From NCBI GenBank assembly GCA_036023115.1, contig JAYKKT010000056.1, forward strand, positions 4,339,001 through 4,403,000: DNA of 64,000 bases. Direction: 5' to 3'. The translations under genes and the position numbers were made by a program. The notes under the pieces were generated by a model, which did no database searches, had not been told where the DNA came from, and was given only the letters and a program-made list of their open reading frames with translations. Below are positions 1 to 9,519 of the stretch, in pieces. Each line of letters opens with the position of its first letter. The stretch's first letter is position 1. Source of the DNA: Brasenia schreberi. Its lineage: Eukaryota > Streptophyta > Magnoliopsida > Nymphaeales > Cabombaceae.

Positions 1-157
1 AGGGTTTATATCCCATTTTTAGAATCATGTTCCAAGACCTTTTGTTTTTCGAAAAGTTTTGGTATAATTCATGATCTTGGAACATGGAATCGTCCATGTC
101 AGGGATATATACCCTTTTGGATATCGGGAGTTTGGATTCAGGGGTGGTGGAAGGCTT

Positions 158-553
158 GGGCTTCCACGCAACCCTGGTTTGGGAGTTATGGCTTTCAAGG
201 GAAACCGGGCTTGGTCGCTTGATAGCTTTTGGATATTTTGGGGTGATGGAAGACTTGGGCTTCCATACAACCCGATTTTGGGAGAGTTTTTCTTCAAAGG
301 AAGCCCAGTTTGGCCCTTTGAAGTACTTTGGATGTTTTAGGACGAGGGAAGACTTGAGCTTCCCTACGACCTGGGTTTGGGAGAATTTGTCTTCAAGGGA
401 AACCATGCTTGGTCCCTCGAGAGACTTTGGATGTTGCAGTGTGATGGAAGACTTGAGCTTCCACACAACCTGCTTTTGGGAGAAATTTTCTTCAAGGGAA
501 GCCAAGCTTGTTCCCTCGAAGTTTTTGACATGCTCCCTAGGTGCAACTCGTGA
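158..553 (-). repeat. Four tandem 99-bp repeats (33 codons) in element A
   Basis: Units begin at 158, 257, 356 and 455 (gggcttcc or gagcttcc), so the period is exactly 99 bp three times running. As 99 is divisible by three, the minus-strand product repeats every 33 residues, each unit carrying a proline-rich core such as FPLKTNSPKPR and GSSSLPS. Minus-strand open frames at 25-297 and 364-546 cover most of the array but are interrupted. The array lies in the segment that follows the protease in B and C, where only a weak single copy of the motif is seen. The function is unknown. A plus-strand frame (84-653) also stays open across it, but it runs antisense to the element. Confidence 0.75.
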
Positions 554-659
554 TGCCCCTAGGGATGGATTTTTTTGTTTCAAAGCCATAGTCTTGGTTC
601 CAGGGTACAAGACCAGGCTTGAAGAAGTGGGTTTTTCTATGGCAGGGTTATGAGCTCCT

Positions 660-1028
660 AAGATGTCAATACATGCATTAGGGGTCTCCATGTCTACCAT
701 TTTTTGAACTTCTTTTCCTTTTTGTTTTTGAAATTCTTTTGGGTGATGCGGGATATTTGGCGCACCTTGGAAATCCTCTAACTTAGGCACATTTCGTGGG
801 TTTGTGTGTGCATGGGTGTGAGCCAATGCATCTGATGACCCTATTTTGAGAAGAGAGATTTGAGAAGGATGGGTTTCAGGCATACCTCTTTGTGGCTTGT
901 CTACCTTTTCAGGATGAGAGCAGGCCGATTTCCTGGGTGACTCTATTTTGAGCTCCCGGGGTTTCACGAGGCGTTCCTTTTCGAAACCTTCTTGTTTTTT
1001 ACTCTCGTCTCTTTGTGGGGTGTGGGTT
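660..1028 (-). other. Element A internal stretch with no recognised domain
   Basis: This stretch lies between the 33-residue repeats and the 144-residue frame. On the minus strand it is low-complexity, with Ser, Lys, Pro and His codons predominating, and it shows no gag, zinc-knuckle or protease motif. It occupies the place where gag and protease stand in elements B and C. Confidence 0.4.
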
Positions 1029-1463
1029 TTATGTCCCACTGTGTGTGTGCCTAGACTTAGGAATTTCACTTGAATTTTTCGAAATTTCAAAATCCTGTTT
1101 TTCAATTTTTTTGTTTTTTTGAAAGTTTTCAAGATTTTTTTGAGTTTTTGAAACAAAAACATCTTTTTCAGATTTTTCTTTTGATTTTCGAGAATTTGGA
1201 AATGTGGGAGTGGAGGATTCGCCCCTTTCTGGGGTTTGGCCTTTTACCTCACATCCTTCGTCGAGTTTGACATCGATTTTCTTTCCACGATCTTTGTGCG
1301 CCTGAGAAGAGCTGCTATGGGTTTTATGCTCCTTGCTTAAAACATCCATTCTTTGAAAAATCGCCCATATATCAGTTAGCGCTTCTCGTTCTTTGGCTGT
1401 TTTGAAAATCTCTTTTGATTTACTCGACGGGGATTCTCTTGGCTTTCGCTCCATTTTCTGCAA
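1029..1463 (-). CDS. Lysine/serine-rich 144-residue ORF next to the element A PBS
   Basis: An open frame begins with ATG about 90 bp downstream of the PBS on the minus strand, where gag starts in elements B and C. The product is highly charged (rich in Lys, Glu and Ser) with a short segment around TDIWAIFQRMDVLSKEH that could form a helix. It has no Retrotrans_gag core or zinc knuckle. It could be a diverged or truncated gag N-terminus, or a frame specific to a non-autonomous element. I do not recognise its function. Confidence 0.4.
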   Translation of the reverse strand: MQKMERKPRESPSSKSKEIFKTAKEREALTDIWAIFQRMDVLSKEHKTHSSSSQAHKDRGKKIDVKLDEGCEVKGQTPERGESSTPTFPNSRKSKEKSEKDVFVSKTQKNLENFQKNKKIEKQDFEISKNSSEIPKSRHTHSGT

Positions 1464-1552
1464 CTTCTAAGTATGCACGATTTTTGGAAAACACCCTTTT
1501 TTTTCGAAGATTTGAGTGTAACTTGTTTGTTTGAAGTCTACTTAAGTCCCGG

Positions 1553-1571
1553 GTCCCACCGGGCGTGCCAA
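1553..1571 (-). other. Primer-binding site of element A
   Basis: On the minus strand the LTR end TGTCTACA is followed, three bases later, by TTTGGCACGCCCGGTGGGAC, which starts with the TGG expected opposite a tRNA CCA end. The same site recurs beside LTR B (12184-12204) and LTR C (24124-24144) at the same spacing. The A copy appears to be the least mutated. I could not assign the primer tRNA with certainty. Confidence 0.75.
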
Positions 1572-2150
1572 ATCTGTAGACACCGAAAATTTTCAACTCC
1601 GGGTTCTTAGGCTTGAAGTGAACCTTTTCGCAATCTACGTTGCTTTTTAGGGCGTGCCAGCTAGCTTACTCAAACTAGCGAAGTATGTTTTGAAATATCT
1701 GACTTTTAAAAGGCAATTGTGGGCAAGCGGGATCTTTTCGTCACAAACCTTCTTGAACCGATGCTCAAGGGTCAGTTTGTACGCTTAGAGACTTTGTTTA
1801 AAACAAGTTAACTTCAAAAATCGATTTTGAATGAATCAGTGTTTTGAAATCTTTGGAAAATCATGCACTTGGGCGAGATTTGATTTACGAGGGTTGCGCG
1901 ACCCTAAGTCTTTCAATTTTATCTACTTAGGCACGATGTGTGTGCATTAAATGGCCTAAGTTTTGGCGTGTTTGCACGATTTGTTCGGGGTTTATTTGAT
2001 GCAGGTATGCAGTCTAGCTCGAGTATGGCGAGTATGCAATGCAACTCACACAACTTGAATGTAAAACCCGAAATTTAAAGACTTAGCTGAAGGGAAAACC
2101 CAAATTGAAAGCAACTCACACGACTTGAATGTAAATTGCAGAAATTTAAA

Positions 2151-2169
2151 TATATATATATATATATAT
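2151..2169. repeat. (TA)n microsatellite in LTR A
   Basis: A short uninterrupted TA run adjoins the first tandem repeat unit of the LTR. Confidence 0.8.
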
Positions 2170-2209
2170 CTTAAGAGCGAAAAGGCTCAATTGTGTGTGT
2201 GGGTGTTGT

Positions 2210-2570
2210 GTATAAATTGAAATGCAACTCATGCAGCTGAACCGTAAAATGCAGCAGAAGGGAGATACAGATATAAGAGCGGAAAGGCTCAATGTGACGT
2301 GTGTGTATGTGTGTAAATTGAAAGACAACACACACGACTGAATTTAACAACCCAAATCGAATTGCAATATGGCTCTTATTAGAGTCTTGGGAGTAAGAGG
2401 GAAAGCTCAATGTGTGTGAGTGTGGAATGGAAAGACAACGCACACAACTTGAAAATAACACCCCAAATTGAATTGCAATACGGCTCTTATTAGAGTCTTG
2501 GGAGTAAGAGAGAAGGCTCAATGTGTGTGAGTGTGGAATGGAAAGATAACGCACACAACTTGAATGTAAA
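2210..2570 (-). repeat. About three tandem ~110-bp repeats in LTR A
   Basis: The motif aaagacaac(a/g)cacac recurs at 2321, 2431 and 2542, giving periods of 110 and 111 bp. Each unit also holds a copy of aaggctcaatgtg and most hold ggctcttattagagtcttgg. A more diverged unit precedes these. The shorter LTR D has only scattered copies of the gaaaggctcaa motif. Confidence 0.7.
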
Positions 2571-2959
2571 CCCACACATTTGAATTTATATAAATAGAGC
2601 TATATCTTAGGGGCTGTCAAGGCCCGTGTGTGTGCCAAAGTGTGCAACTAAGAGCGGAAAGGCTCAAGTGCACGTATGTGCTTGTGTGTCATGCACCAAT
2701 ATTACATTTCGGGGGGAGACTACACTCCATTACTACAACCCCGTATCAAAATTTAATTAAGTACCAAATGTAAAGACTTACAACTCACCTAGCCCGCTAT
2801 GTGGGGTGTGTCTAGGACGCGTACGCCTTCTTCGTATGGAATCCGGGACACGTGGGAGCGAAGCCGAAGAGCTTGGAAGCTTGGAAACTTGGAGACTTAG
2901 GGAGCAGCAAGGGTATGTCGGGTTTAGGGGCCACTTGGGGCTGGTTTGGCTAAGGTAGG

Positions 2960-3876
2960 ACTCGAGCCAAGGTGGCTCGAGTGGTAGGGTTTGGTTTAGG
3001 ATTTGGCTAGCACTTGGCCTTTGTTTTGTCGTGTGAGACTCGAGCCAAAGGTGGCTCGAGTAGGGAGTGGTTGTGCCTTAGGGTTTGGCCAAAGGCAGGC
3101 CTTTGGTTTAGCTTGTGTGACTCGAGCCAAGGTGGCTCGAGTAGGGAAGTTTTAGGATATAGTTGGGGCTGGGTCCTAGGTGGGAGCCAAGGCGAATATG
3201 GCCAGGCTTTTGTCTAGGTTAGGTGTTGGCTGTCCTAGGTAAGTCACGGTTAAGCTAGGGCTGGCCAAGGTGAGTTTAGGGGTTCAAGGTATACACGGAC
3301 TGCGGCCGTGTGGTTTAGGGTGAATGACCTGCCGAATGGCAGGTCTGGTTTGGCTTGGTAAGGGGGCACGGCCAGCTGCTGGTTGTGTAGTGTTTAAAGG
3401 AGAGATGGCCTGCCGAATGGCAGGCCTGGCTTTGGAGATAAGAGGGGACACACGGCCAACCTTGGCCATGTGGTTTAAGGAAAGATGGCCTGCCATTCGG
3501 CAGGCCTGGTCCTTAGGTAAGTGGGGGGGAAGCACGACCTGGTTTGGCCGTGTGTTTAGGTTTAGGTGGCCTGCCTCAAGGCAGGCCGGGTTATGGCAAA
3601 GAAGCAAGGAAGCCCGGCCACCTTTGGCCGGTCTATTTTAGGTAGGTGGCCTGCCTTTTAGGCAGGCCTGACCTTGGGTGGAAAGAACGGGACACGACCT
3701 GCTGGTGCAGGCCGTGGGTTTTAGGGAAGGCTCGAGCCAAAAGTGGCTCGAGCTATGGGTGGTTCAAAGGAAGTTCGGCCAGCACTTGGCCGAACTTTAG
3801 GTGGTTTAGGGAGGTTGTTTAGGGTAGTGTTTAGGGTGGAGTTTAGGTGAAAACCGGCCAGGTCTTGGCTGGTTTT
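2960..3876 (-). repeat. Array of about 15 short hairpin-forming inverted repeats in LTR A
   Basis: Perfect or near-perfect stems of 7-11 bp with 2-6 base loops occur every 30-100 bp. Examples: 2960-2982, 3038-3061, 3120-3142 and 3730-3753 (stem CTCGAGCCA); 3326-3345, 3407-3426, 3487-3506, 3568-3587 and 3648-3668 (stem GGCCTGCC or close); 3367-3387, 3450-3471, 3533-3552 and 3693-3716 (stem based on CACGGCC, with a mismatch or wobble); 3614-3631 (CCGGCCA); 3771-3797 (AAGTTCGGCCA); 3850-3876 (AAAACCGGCCA). They are separated by spacers rich in ggtttagg. No coding potential is evident. The density suggests a selected or self-propagating structural module. Confidence 0.75.
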
Positions 3877-4214
3877 AATGGAGTTAGGGATTGGTTTAGG
3901 TGGTGTTAGGCTGGGTGGTCTAGAGTGGTTAGGAAAGAAGGTGGTTTAGGGCTTAGGGTAGATGGTACTAACCATAGCTTCCAGCTCCACCCCAAGCTGC
4001 CTCCACGCCGCCAAGCTCCACCACGCAACTCCACACCCAGCTTGAAGAAGACGCCACTTTGTTGTTGCAGCCCGGGCCGCAATGGCCCAATCCTAAACGC
4101 TCTAGGCAAACAAGCCTTGGCCAATAAGGCCCTCTCTCTCTCCTCCCCTTGATTTCACGTGAAAGGCCTCTCCCCTTTGAGCCTCACGTCCACTTTTTTA
4201 AGCCCCCTCACCTC

Positions 4215-4221
4215 TATTTAT
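4215..4221 (-). promoter_or_regulatory. TATA-like box of LTR A
   Basis: On the minus strand ATAAATAGAGGTGAGGGGG is seen. The same ATAAATAG core is present at matching places in LTRs B, C and D, so it is a likely LTR promoter element. This is inference from position and conservation. Confidence 0.5.
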
Positions 4222-4254
4222 GGAGGTTTGAAATGGGTCTTGGATATGGGTCTT

Positions 4255-4380
4255 GGATTTGGGTATCCGGATCCAATTCAAACACTATTTGGATCTGGAT
4301 CGTGGATCTCGGATATTTTGAGATCCAGATTCGATCAAAACGCTATTTGGATCTGGATCCGGATATTTTTGGGTCTAGAT
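4255..4380 (-). repeat. 58-bp imperfect tandem duplication in LTR A
   Basis: The motif aac(a/g)ctatttggatctggat occurs at 4281 and 4339 within DNA rich in ggatc and gatcc words. LTR D has a single copy (about 6420-6480), so the duplication arose after the two LTR lineages separated. Confidence 0.55.
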
Positions 4381-5977
4381 CAAATCCAAACTTTTCTTCT
4401 GCTCCTTGGTTTCTGGTCCTTTTCTGATGCTTTTCACAGTCGGTTTCGAGCGGGCTTCGATTCATTGGAGGCCCAACTTTGGCCTGGGTCTTCCCCAAGT
4501 CCATCTTCCAACTGGTGTTCTGCTTTTCAGGACTTTTTCGGCGTTTGTTTTTGTCCGTCGTTTTGGTTTCTTGCAGGTTCCTGGTGATATCGAACTCAGA
4601 TTGCCGCACGGATTCCGTTCTTCATTCTAACGAGACGTGTCTTGGACTTCTGTCGACTTCATTAGGTTCTCGGCTTGTTTCTGCATTTTGGAGCTGCCTT
4701 TTGCTTTTCTTTGACCCAAATTACGCTTTTGCCCTTCTGTCGGTCTTTTTTTCTGAACGGGCTCTCCTTTCTTCTGTTTTTGGGCAGAGGATGGCTTTTG
4801 AAGCTCCGGGCTTGGATTCCTCTTCTTGCCTGCGCTCTCCATTTGCCTTTTGTACCTATTTTTGTAACTTAAAACAGATTGTCGTTTTGGCTCAAGCGAG
4901 CTTTTGTATTTTTGAGAGTTTTTAAAAAACAGAAAATTTGGGGTGTTTACAGCAACTCACACAACTTTCACTAAAGTAAATACCAAAAGGGAAATATATA
5001 CTTTAGCTTAAGAGCGGAAAGGCTCAATGTGTGTGCAATCGTGTACAATTAAGAGCGGAAAGGCTCAAGTGCACCTGGGTGTCTTGTCTACGTCTAAGAG
5101 CAATATGGCTCAAGTGTACGTGTGTGATTTGTGTATCAAGCACGAATATTACATTTTGGGGGGAGACTACGCTCCATTATTACAACCCCGTATCGAATTG
5201 AATTAAATTTGAAATGAGTAAGGTAAAAACTGAATTTAAACACTTACAAGTGGTCGGCTTTTCCTCTCAACTGTGCTCGGGTCTGTCCACCTTGGCAGCC
5301 AAGAGATGGGTCTCCCTATGTGTGTTTATACATGAATTTAGGCTTAGGGTATGCTTGGGGGCAGCCGGGTGTTTTAGCTTAGGAGGGGCTTAGGTTCGGC
5401 CAAGACGTGGCTATGGGGGATCACGGGTAAGCGGGGCTGGTCCTAATCGGCCAAGGTGGGCTGGCTAAGGTAAGGATATGGCCCTAATTAGGTCACGGCT
5501 CGCGGTTGCAGGTAATGGGATGGGAGTTAGGTTAGGTCACGGCCAAGGCAAGGTTGCAAGGGGTTTGGCTGGTTAAGCTGGGAGCTGGGGTGCAGTTCAG
5601 CTGGGAGAGGGTGCTGTGAGGGTGTGGTGCGACAAGTGTTGGGACGCGGCGCTGGGGTGGTAGGTTACGGCAGGGCGCTAGGAAAGGGGCTGCGACAGTG
5701 GAGTGGCGCTAGGTGCGCCGGGGGTCGGTAGGCGGTAGGGTAGGTTGATGGTGCTAGGGTGACGTAGGGAGATGGCAGGCAGGAGGTGACGCTGGTTGGG
5801 AGGTAAGGCAGGGACGACAGGCGGCAGGTGCGCCTGCAGGGAGCCGGGTGCTGGAAGGTGGCAGGTGGGGGGTCACGGCAGGAAGGTGAAGCTGGCCAAG
5901 GGCTGGTGTAGTGTGGCATTAGGCACGCCGGGAGGTGAGGGATGAAGGGTGGTGGATGGGGTTTTGAAATAGGTTCA

Positions 5978-6001
5978 AACCGAGTGCAGTTGCACTCGGT
6001 T
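5978..6001 (-). repeat. Perfect 11-bp hairpin in LTR D
   Basis: AACCGAGTGCA is followed by GT and then its exact reverse complement. It is the same type of structure as in the LTR A array but with a different stem. Confidence 0.7.
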
Positions 6002-6374
6002 GGGTTTAGATTTAGGTCAATTAGGGGGAGTTTGGGTTGGTTTAGGTAAAAGGGGCTAGGTCTAGGCTAGTTTTGGGTTAGGTTTAGTGGGTCGGTTAGG
6101 TGGTTTTGGCTAGGTTAGGGTGAGGTTGAGAGACCTACCTCTTGGAGCCGGTCCACCAAGCATAGCCCATGCTTCCACGCCTTTATGCAGCCCTTCTTCA
6201 AGTTGGTGCAGCCCTTTGGTTTGAACCTAGGTTCATACAAGGCTTGAACCCATACCCTTGATCAAGCCCACATGGCTATGGCCACCATATCTACTTTATG
6301 CCCTCCACTCATTCTTTCTCTTCCCAAGCCTCCCAATTTCAATTTCACGTGAACTTATGGCACCCCCTCACCTC

Positions 6375-6381
6375 TATTTAT
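6375..6381 (-). promoter_or_regulatory. TATA-like box of LTR D
   Basis: Minus strand ATAAATAGAGGTGAGGGGG, the same context as in LTR A at 4215. Confidence 0.45.
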
Positions 6382-6723
6382 TGGCAAATGAGTCTTGGGT
6401 ATGGATCTTGGATTTGGAATTTGAGATCCAAATTCGATCCAAACACTATTTGGGTCTGGATCTGGATATTTGGGAACAAATCCAATCCAAATTTTCATTT
6501 CTTCAGTCCTTCTTGGCGTTTCGAGACAGACAGTTTATGCGGGCCCTGGCTTCATCAGTGCTCCGTCTTGGGCTGGCTCTTCCCCAACCTTTAATTTTGA
6601 AACCTTTTAAAATCTTTATTTTAAAGATTAAAATTTTTTATTTTAAAGCCAAAAGATTTTTAAAACAAGTCAGTTTTTGAAGTTGGGAGTGTTTTCAGAA
6701 AAATTTTATTTAGGGTGTTTACA

Positions 6724-7400
6724 CTACCCTTCTCTAAAGTTTTCTCAATGATGCTTATGAGAGTTTTGTTGGTGGCTTCGGCTTGGCCGTTGCCTTAAGG
6801 GTAGTAGGACGATGAGAAGTGTTGAGTTATGCCATAGGTATTACATAACTTTTCCATCTTCTCATTCTTGAAAGGGGTGCCATTATCCGACACTAGGTCT
6901 CTTGGAACTCTAAATCGAACCAAGATATTTTTCTTAATGAAAACCACTACATGTAGCCCTTGGACGTTAGCCAAGGAAGTAGCTTCAACCCATGTAAAAA
7001 AATATGTGGTGGCTCCTAAGATGAACCTATATCCATTTGATGCAATTGGGGAGATTGGTCCTATGATGTCAAATGCCCACAAGGTGAAAGGCAATGGGCT
7101 CACAATGGAATGCAAGGTAGACGATGGGATATGAATGTCCATGCACTTGACATTGATGACATTTCCTAACATGATCATGACAATCTTGCTTTAGGGTGGA
7201 CCAAAAATAACCGGCTCTAAGTATTATCATGGCCATCATATTTGCATTCACATGTCCTCCACATTCCCCATTGTGGAATTCATGCATTATAGTCCCAGCC
7301 TCATCAAGGTCCACACATCTCAACAAGATGCCAGTAAAACTCTTTTTGTAGAAAACCCCTCCCAAAATCACATATCTGGTTGAAATCTTTCAAATAAAAG
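6724..7400 (-). pseudogene. Integrase remnant of element B
   Basis: Two minus-strand frames cover it. At 7371-7069 the zinc-binding region shows HEFHNGECGGH followed by CHQC (HHCC type). At 7178-6795 the catalytic core shows WAFDIIGP with the first Asp and LVSDNGTPF with the second. The expected Glu region (GNGQAEATN in element C) lies at the left edge, beyond the end of the open frame. The two frames overlap out of phase and a small deletion follows HGHSYP. The C-terminal GPY-type part is missing because LTR D starts at 6723. Confidence 0.8.
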
Positions 7401-7937
7401 CTTTATCTTTAGAAGAAGCAAATTCGAGAAATCCTCCATTTTCCAAAAAGTTTTTAATGTCTTGAAACCAAGGCTTTTCAATCGAGTTTTGGTCATTTTG
7501 GCAAATCTTAAATTCGTGGGTGGATGGAGTGGGTAAGTGCAAGATATTTAAGGATCGAGTTCCCATAGTGGGATTGATTCTTAGAGATAACCCTAGGGAT
7601 GAGAAGGCATCTACTATGGTGTTGTCCTCTCTACCTATGTGAGTGAGGGTGAATGACTTAAAAGAATCGACCAATGGGTGGCTAATTCGTGGTATGGAAT
7701 GAGTTTTTCATTTTTGACTTTCCAAATTTTCAAAACTTGGTTTATAACAAGCATAGAATCTCCAAAGACTTCAATACATGATGCCCCTAGATTTTTCAAA
7801 ATTTTTAGGCCTTGTATGAGTGGTTCATATTCAGCCATATTATTTGAGCATGAAAAATCTAGTCGAATTGCAATTGGGATTTTGATCTTCATTAGAATGA
7901 TTTGATAAAACATGGTTGTTTTCCCTATTCCACTCAA
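7390..7937 (-). pseudogene. Second (archaeal-type) RNase H and linker, element B
   Basis: Minus-strand frames 7937-7635 and 7674-7390 contain AIRLDFSCSNNMAEYEPLI and GASCIEVFGDSMLVINQV, the captured RNase H (aRNH) typical of TAT-lineage Ty3/gypsy elements, then the linker IGREDNTIVDAFSSL that leads to integrase. The domain's N-terminal part, with the first catalytic Asp (YFDGA in element C), is lost. It is fused directly to the RT segment by a deletion of about 0.85 kb relative to C. Confidence 0.75.
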
Positions 7938-8900
7938 AAAACATATTTTTGAGGGTTTAGCTTCACTTTATAAAGACTAAGTCTTTCAAAAACTTTTTAC
8001 AAAGATTCTATGTGTGTGAATCGGGCTTTTGATTTTACCAAAAGATCATCCACATATACTTCCAAGAGCTCATGGATTTGATCATGAAAAATGGTAGTCA
8101 TGGCTCTCTAGTACGTGACACCAGCATTTTTCAAACCAAATGGCATAACCGTGTAACAGTATGTGCCCCAAGGTATGGTAAAAGCAGTTTTTGCCTAATC
8201 TTTTGGTGCCAACTTGATTTGATTATAACCGGAATAGTCATCCGTAAAAGAAAACATTTCTTGATTTGCAGTGCTATCCACTATCAAATCAATGTTTGGA
8301 AGAGGAAAATTATCTTTCGATATGGCTTTATTCAAATTTCTAAAATCAATGCAAATTCGAATTTTTCCATTGGATTTTCGATCAACAACAATATTTGAAA
8401 GCCATTCAGAATAAGCAATAGGTTTTATAAATCCGACTTTTAAAAGATCTTTCAAACCCTCTTTTACTTGGGAGTGGACATCGGGATGGATTTTTCTAAG
8501 CTTTTGTTTCATGAGTTTCTTATTGGGTTCTAAGGGTAGATGATGTTCTACGATCCTAAGGTCTAAACCTCGTGTGTCTTCGTAGGTTCATGCAAATACA
8601 TCCACATAGGATTTAAAAAATGCAATGAATGATGCTCTTTCATGCTCATGCAAATAAGTACCTATTTTGACACTTTTTGGGTTAGACTCACTCCCTAGAT
8701 TGATTTTTAGAAAGTCTCCTCCTATGGAATTTGAAGGTTTTTTAAGTCAAGGATTCTATGAAATTCAGGAAGCTCGGAGGCTTGATCTTCCTAATGGATG
8801 AGGAGATCTTCTTCCTTGCTTTCATCACTCTCAAGTGCTTTAATTTCTAGGAAAGTGTCATGCAAGAGAGTGGCGTTGTGCATATGGACTTGGACGATTT
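7938..8900 (-). pseudogene. Reverse transcriptase remnant of element B
   Basis: The frame 8512-8195 has KIRICIDFRNLNKA and YSGYNQIKLAPKD. It then meets a TAG stop at the same place as in element C, continues with PFGLKNAG and YVDDLLVKS (about 8140-8020), and meets a TAA stop after HIES(L), again shared with C. YVDD is the RT catalytic box. The sequence then jumps into the second RNase H at about 7937. The N-terminal linker upstream (8513-8900) is frameshifted. Confidence 0.8.
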
Positions 8901-9519
8901 TGGTTTGGGGATGGGTTTTGAAGAACTCGAAATTGGGATTTGTAAATGGCTAAGATTTTTAGAGTTTTCAAATTTTTTGATTTTTTGTCTTTTTCTAAGC
9001 AAATGCTAGAAGCTAGGAGAATGCACACAAACGATTTTCTTTTTAGAAATTTCAGGTTTTTCAAATGTTTTTAGATTTTGAAAGTTTTCCACATTTTTTT
9101 TGGTTTTTCCAAATATATAGTTTTTTTTGGATTTTTTTCAAAAGAGGGGCCTTCCATCAAAACTACAAAGAAAAAACCATGAATTAGACATTAAATAGGT
9201 CTAAGCCATAGGTTTCGGTGTTAGTGGGTTCTAAAGCACCCTTGACCCAATTGGTCTTAGGTGGTCGCTCAGGGGGTATGGATGGGTTATATCCCAATCC
9301 ATGTTGACTCGGTGTAGGCAAAGGGTATAATGGGCTCTAACCTACCTTGGTTTATGGTTCCTAGCCCTTGGTATGCTGTATATCCCATGTTCAACATCAT
9401 ATTCCAAGGCTTCTTGAGTTTGGAAATTTTTTTATAAAGAAGATGACCTTGGAATCGAGTGTCATCAATATCATGGATATATACACGAGTTTCTTTGGCA
9501 TATGATTGTGAAGTATGGG
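8901..9519 (-). other. Linker between protease and RT in element B
   Basis: The minus strand has short frames (9064-8858 and 9550-9287) of low-complexity Lys, Phe and Ser codons. Pairs of (t)n-rich lines at 8940-9130 make it repetitive. It matches the equivalent stretch in C (20640-21540) and shows no known domain. Confidence 0.5.

Larger units (their letters stand above)
1..4951 (-). mobile_element. Element A: 5' part of a Ty3/gypsy (TAT-like) LTR retrotransposon, cut by the window edge
   Basis: Read on the minus strand, this is a 5' LTR (4951 down to 1575), a PBS (1571-1553) and the first 1.55 kb of internal sequence. The LTR has the TG...CA ends shared with the other elements here: TGTAAACACCC at its start and TGTCTACA at its end. 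The first 60 bases of the window match the segment downstream of the protease in elements B (9380-9480) and C (21285-21390). The normal gag and protease domains are therefore missing or very diverged between 1028 and the window edge, which suggests a non-autonomous derivative. The 3' LTR would lie left of the window. The family assignment is inferred from similarity of its PBS, LTR ends and internal segment to B and C. Confidence 0.75.
1575..4951 (-). repeat. 5' LTR of element A (3.4 kb)
   Basis: The LTR is bounded by tgtagaca at 1575 and gtgtttaca ending at 4951 (plus-strand view), the same termini as LTRs B, C and D. At about 3377 bp it is longer than LTR C (2.17 kb). The extra length is partly explained by 110-bp tandem repeats (about 2210-2570) and by the hairpin-rich block (2960-3876). 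The segment 2640-2760, with the conserved motif gggggagactac, matches LTR D at 5040-5190. A TATA-like box lies at 4215-4221. The following five bases (gcaac, 4952-4956) are the expected right-hand target duplication, but the left copy is outside the window. Confidence 0.75.
4952..6723 (-). repeat. LTR D remnant, interrupted at its left by element A
   Basis: The right end is the canonical gtgtttaca at 6723. The left side begins in mid-LTR, with caactcacacaac and gagcggaaaggctcaa motifs that match LTR A. The rest of the LTR should lie beyond element A, left of the window. Its right end abuts the integrase remnant of element B directly. It could be the LTR of a fourth element inserted in B, or the 3' LTR of B after a deletion of about 1.7 kb. 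Closer overall likeness to LTR A than to LTR B favours the former. The block 5580-5940 is unusually G+C-rich. Confidence 0.6.

Noticed and set aside
84..653. Long plus-strand frame (189 codons)
   Set aside because: It is antisense to element A and stays open because of the 99-bp repeat; the product has no domain.
2960..3876. CRISPR-like array
   Set aside because: The repeats are palindromes of several different sequences with irregular spacing, in a plant LTR. There is no direct-repeat/spacer pattern and no cas gene.
4159..4925. Plus-strand frames of 142 and 148 codons
   Set aside because: They lie wholly inside LTR A, overlap each other in different frames, and show no conserved motif.
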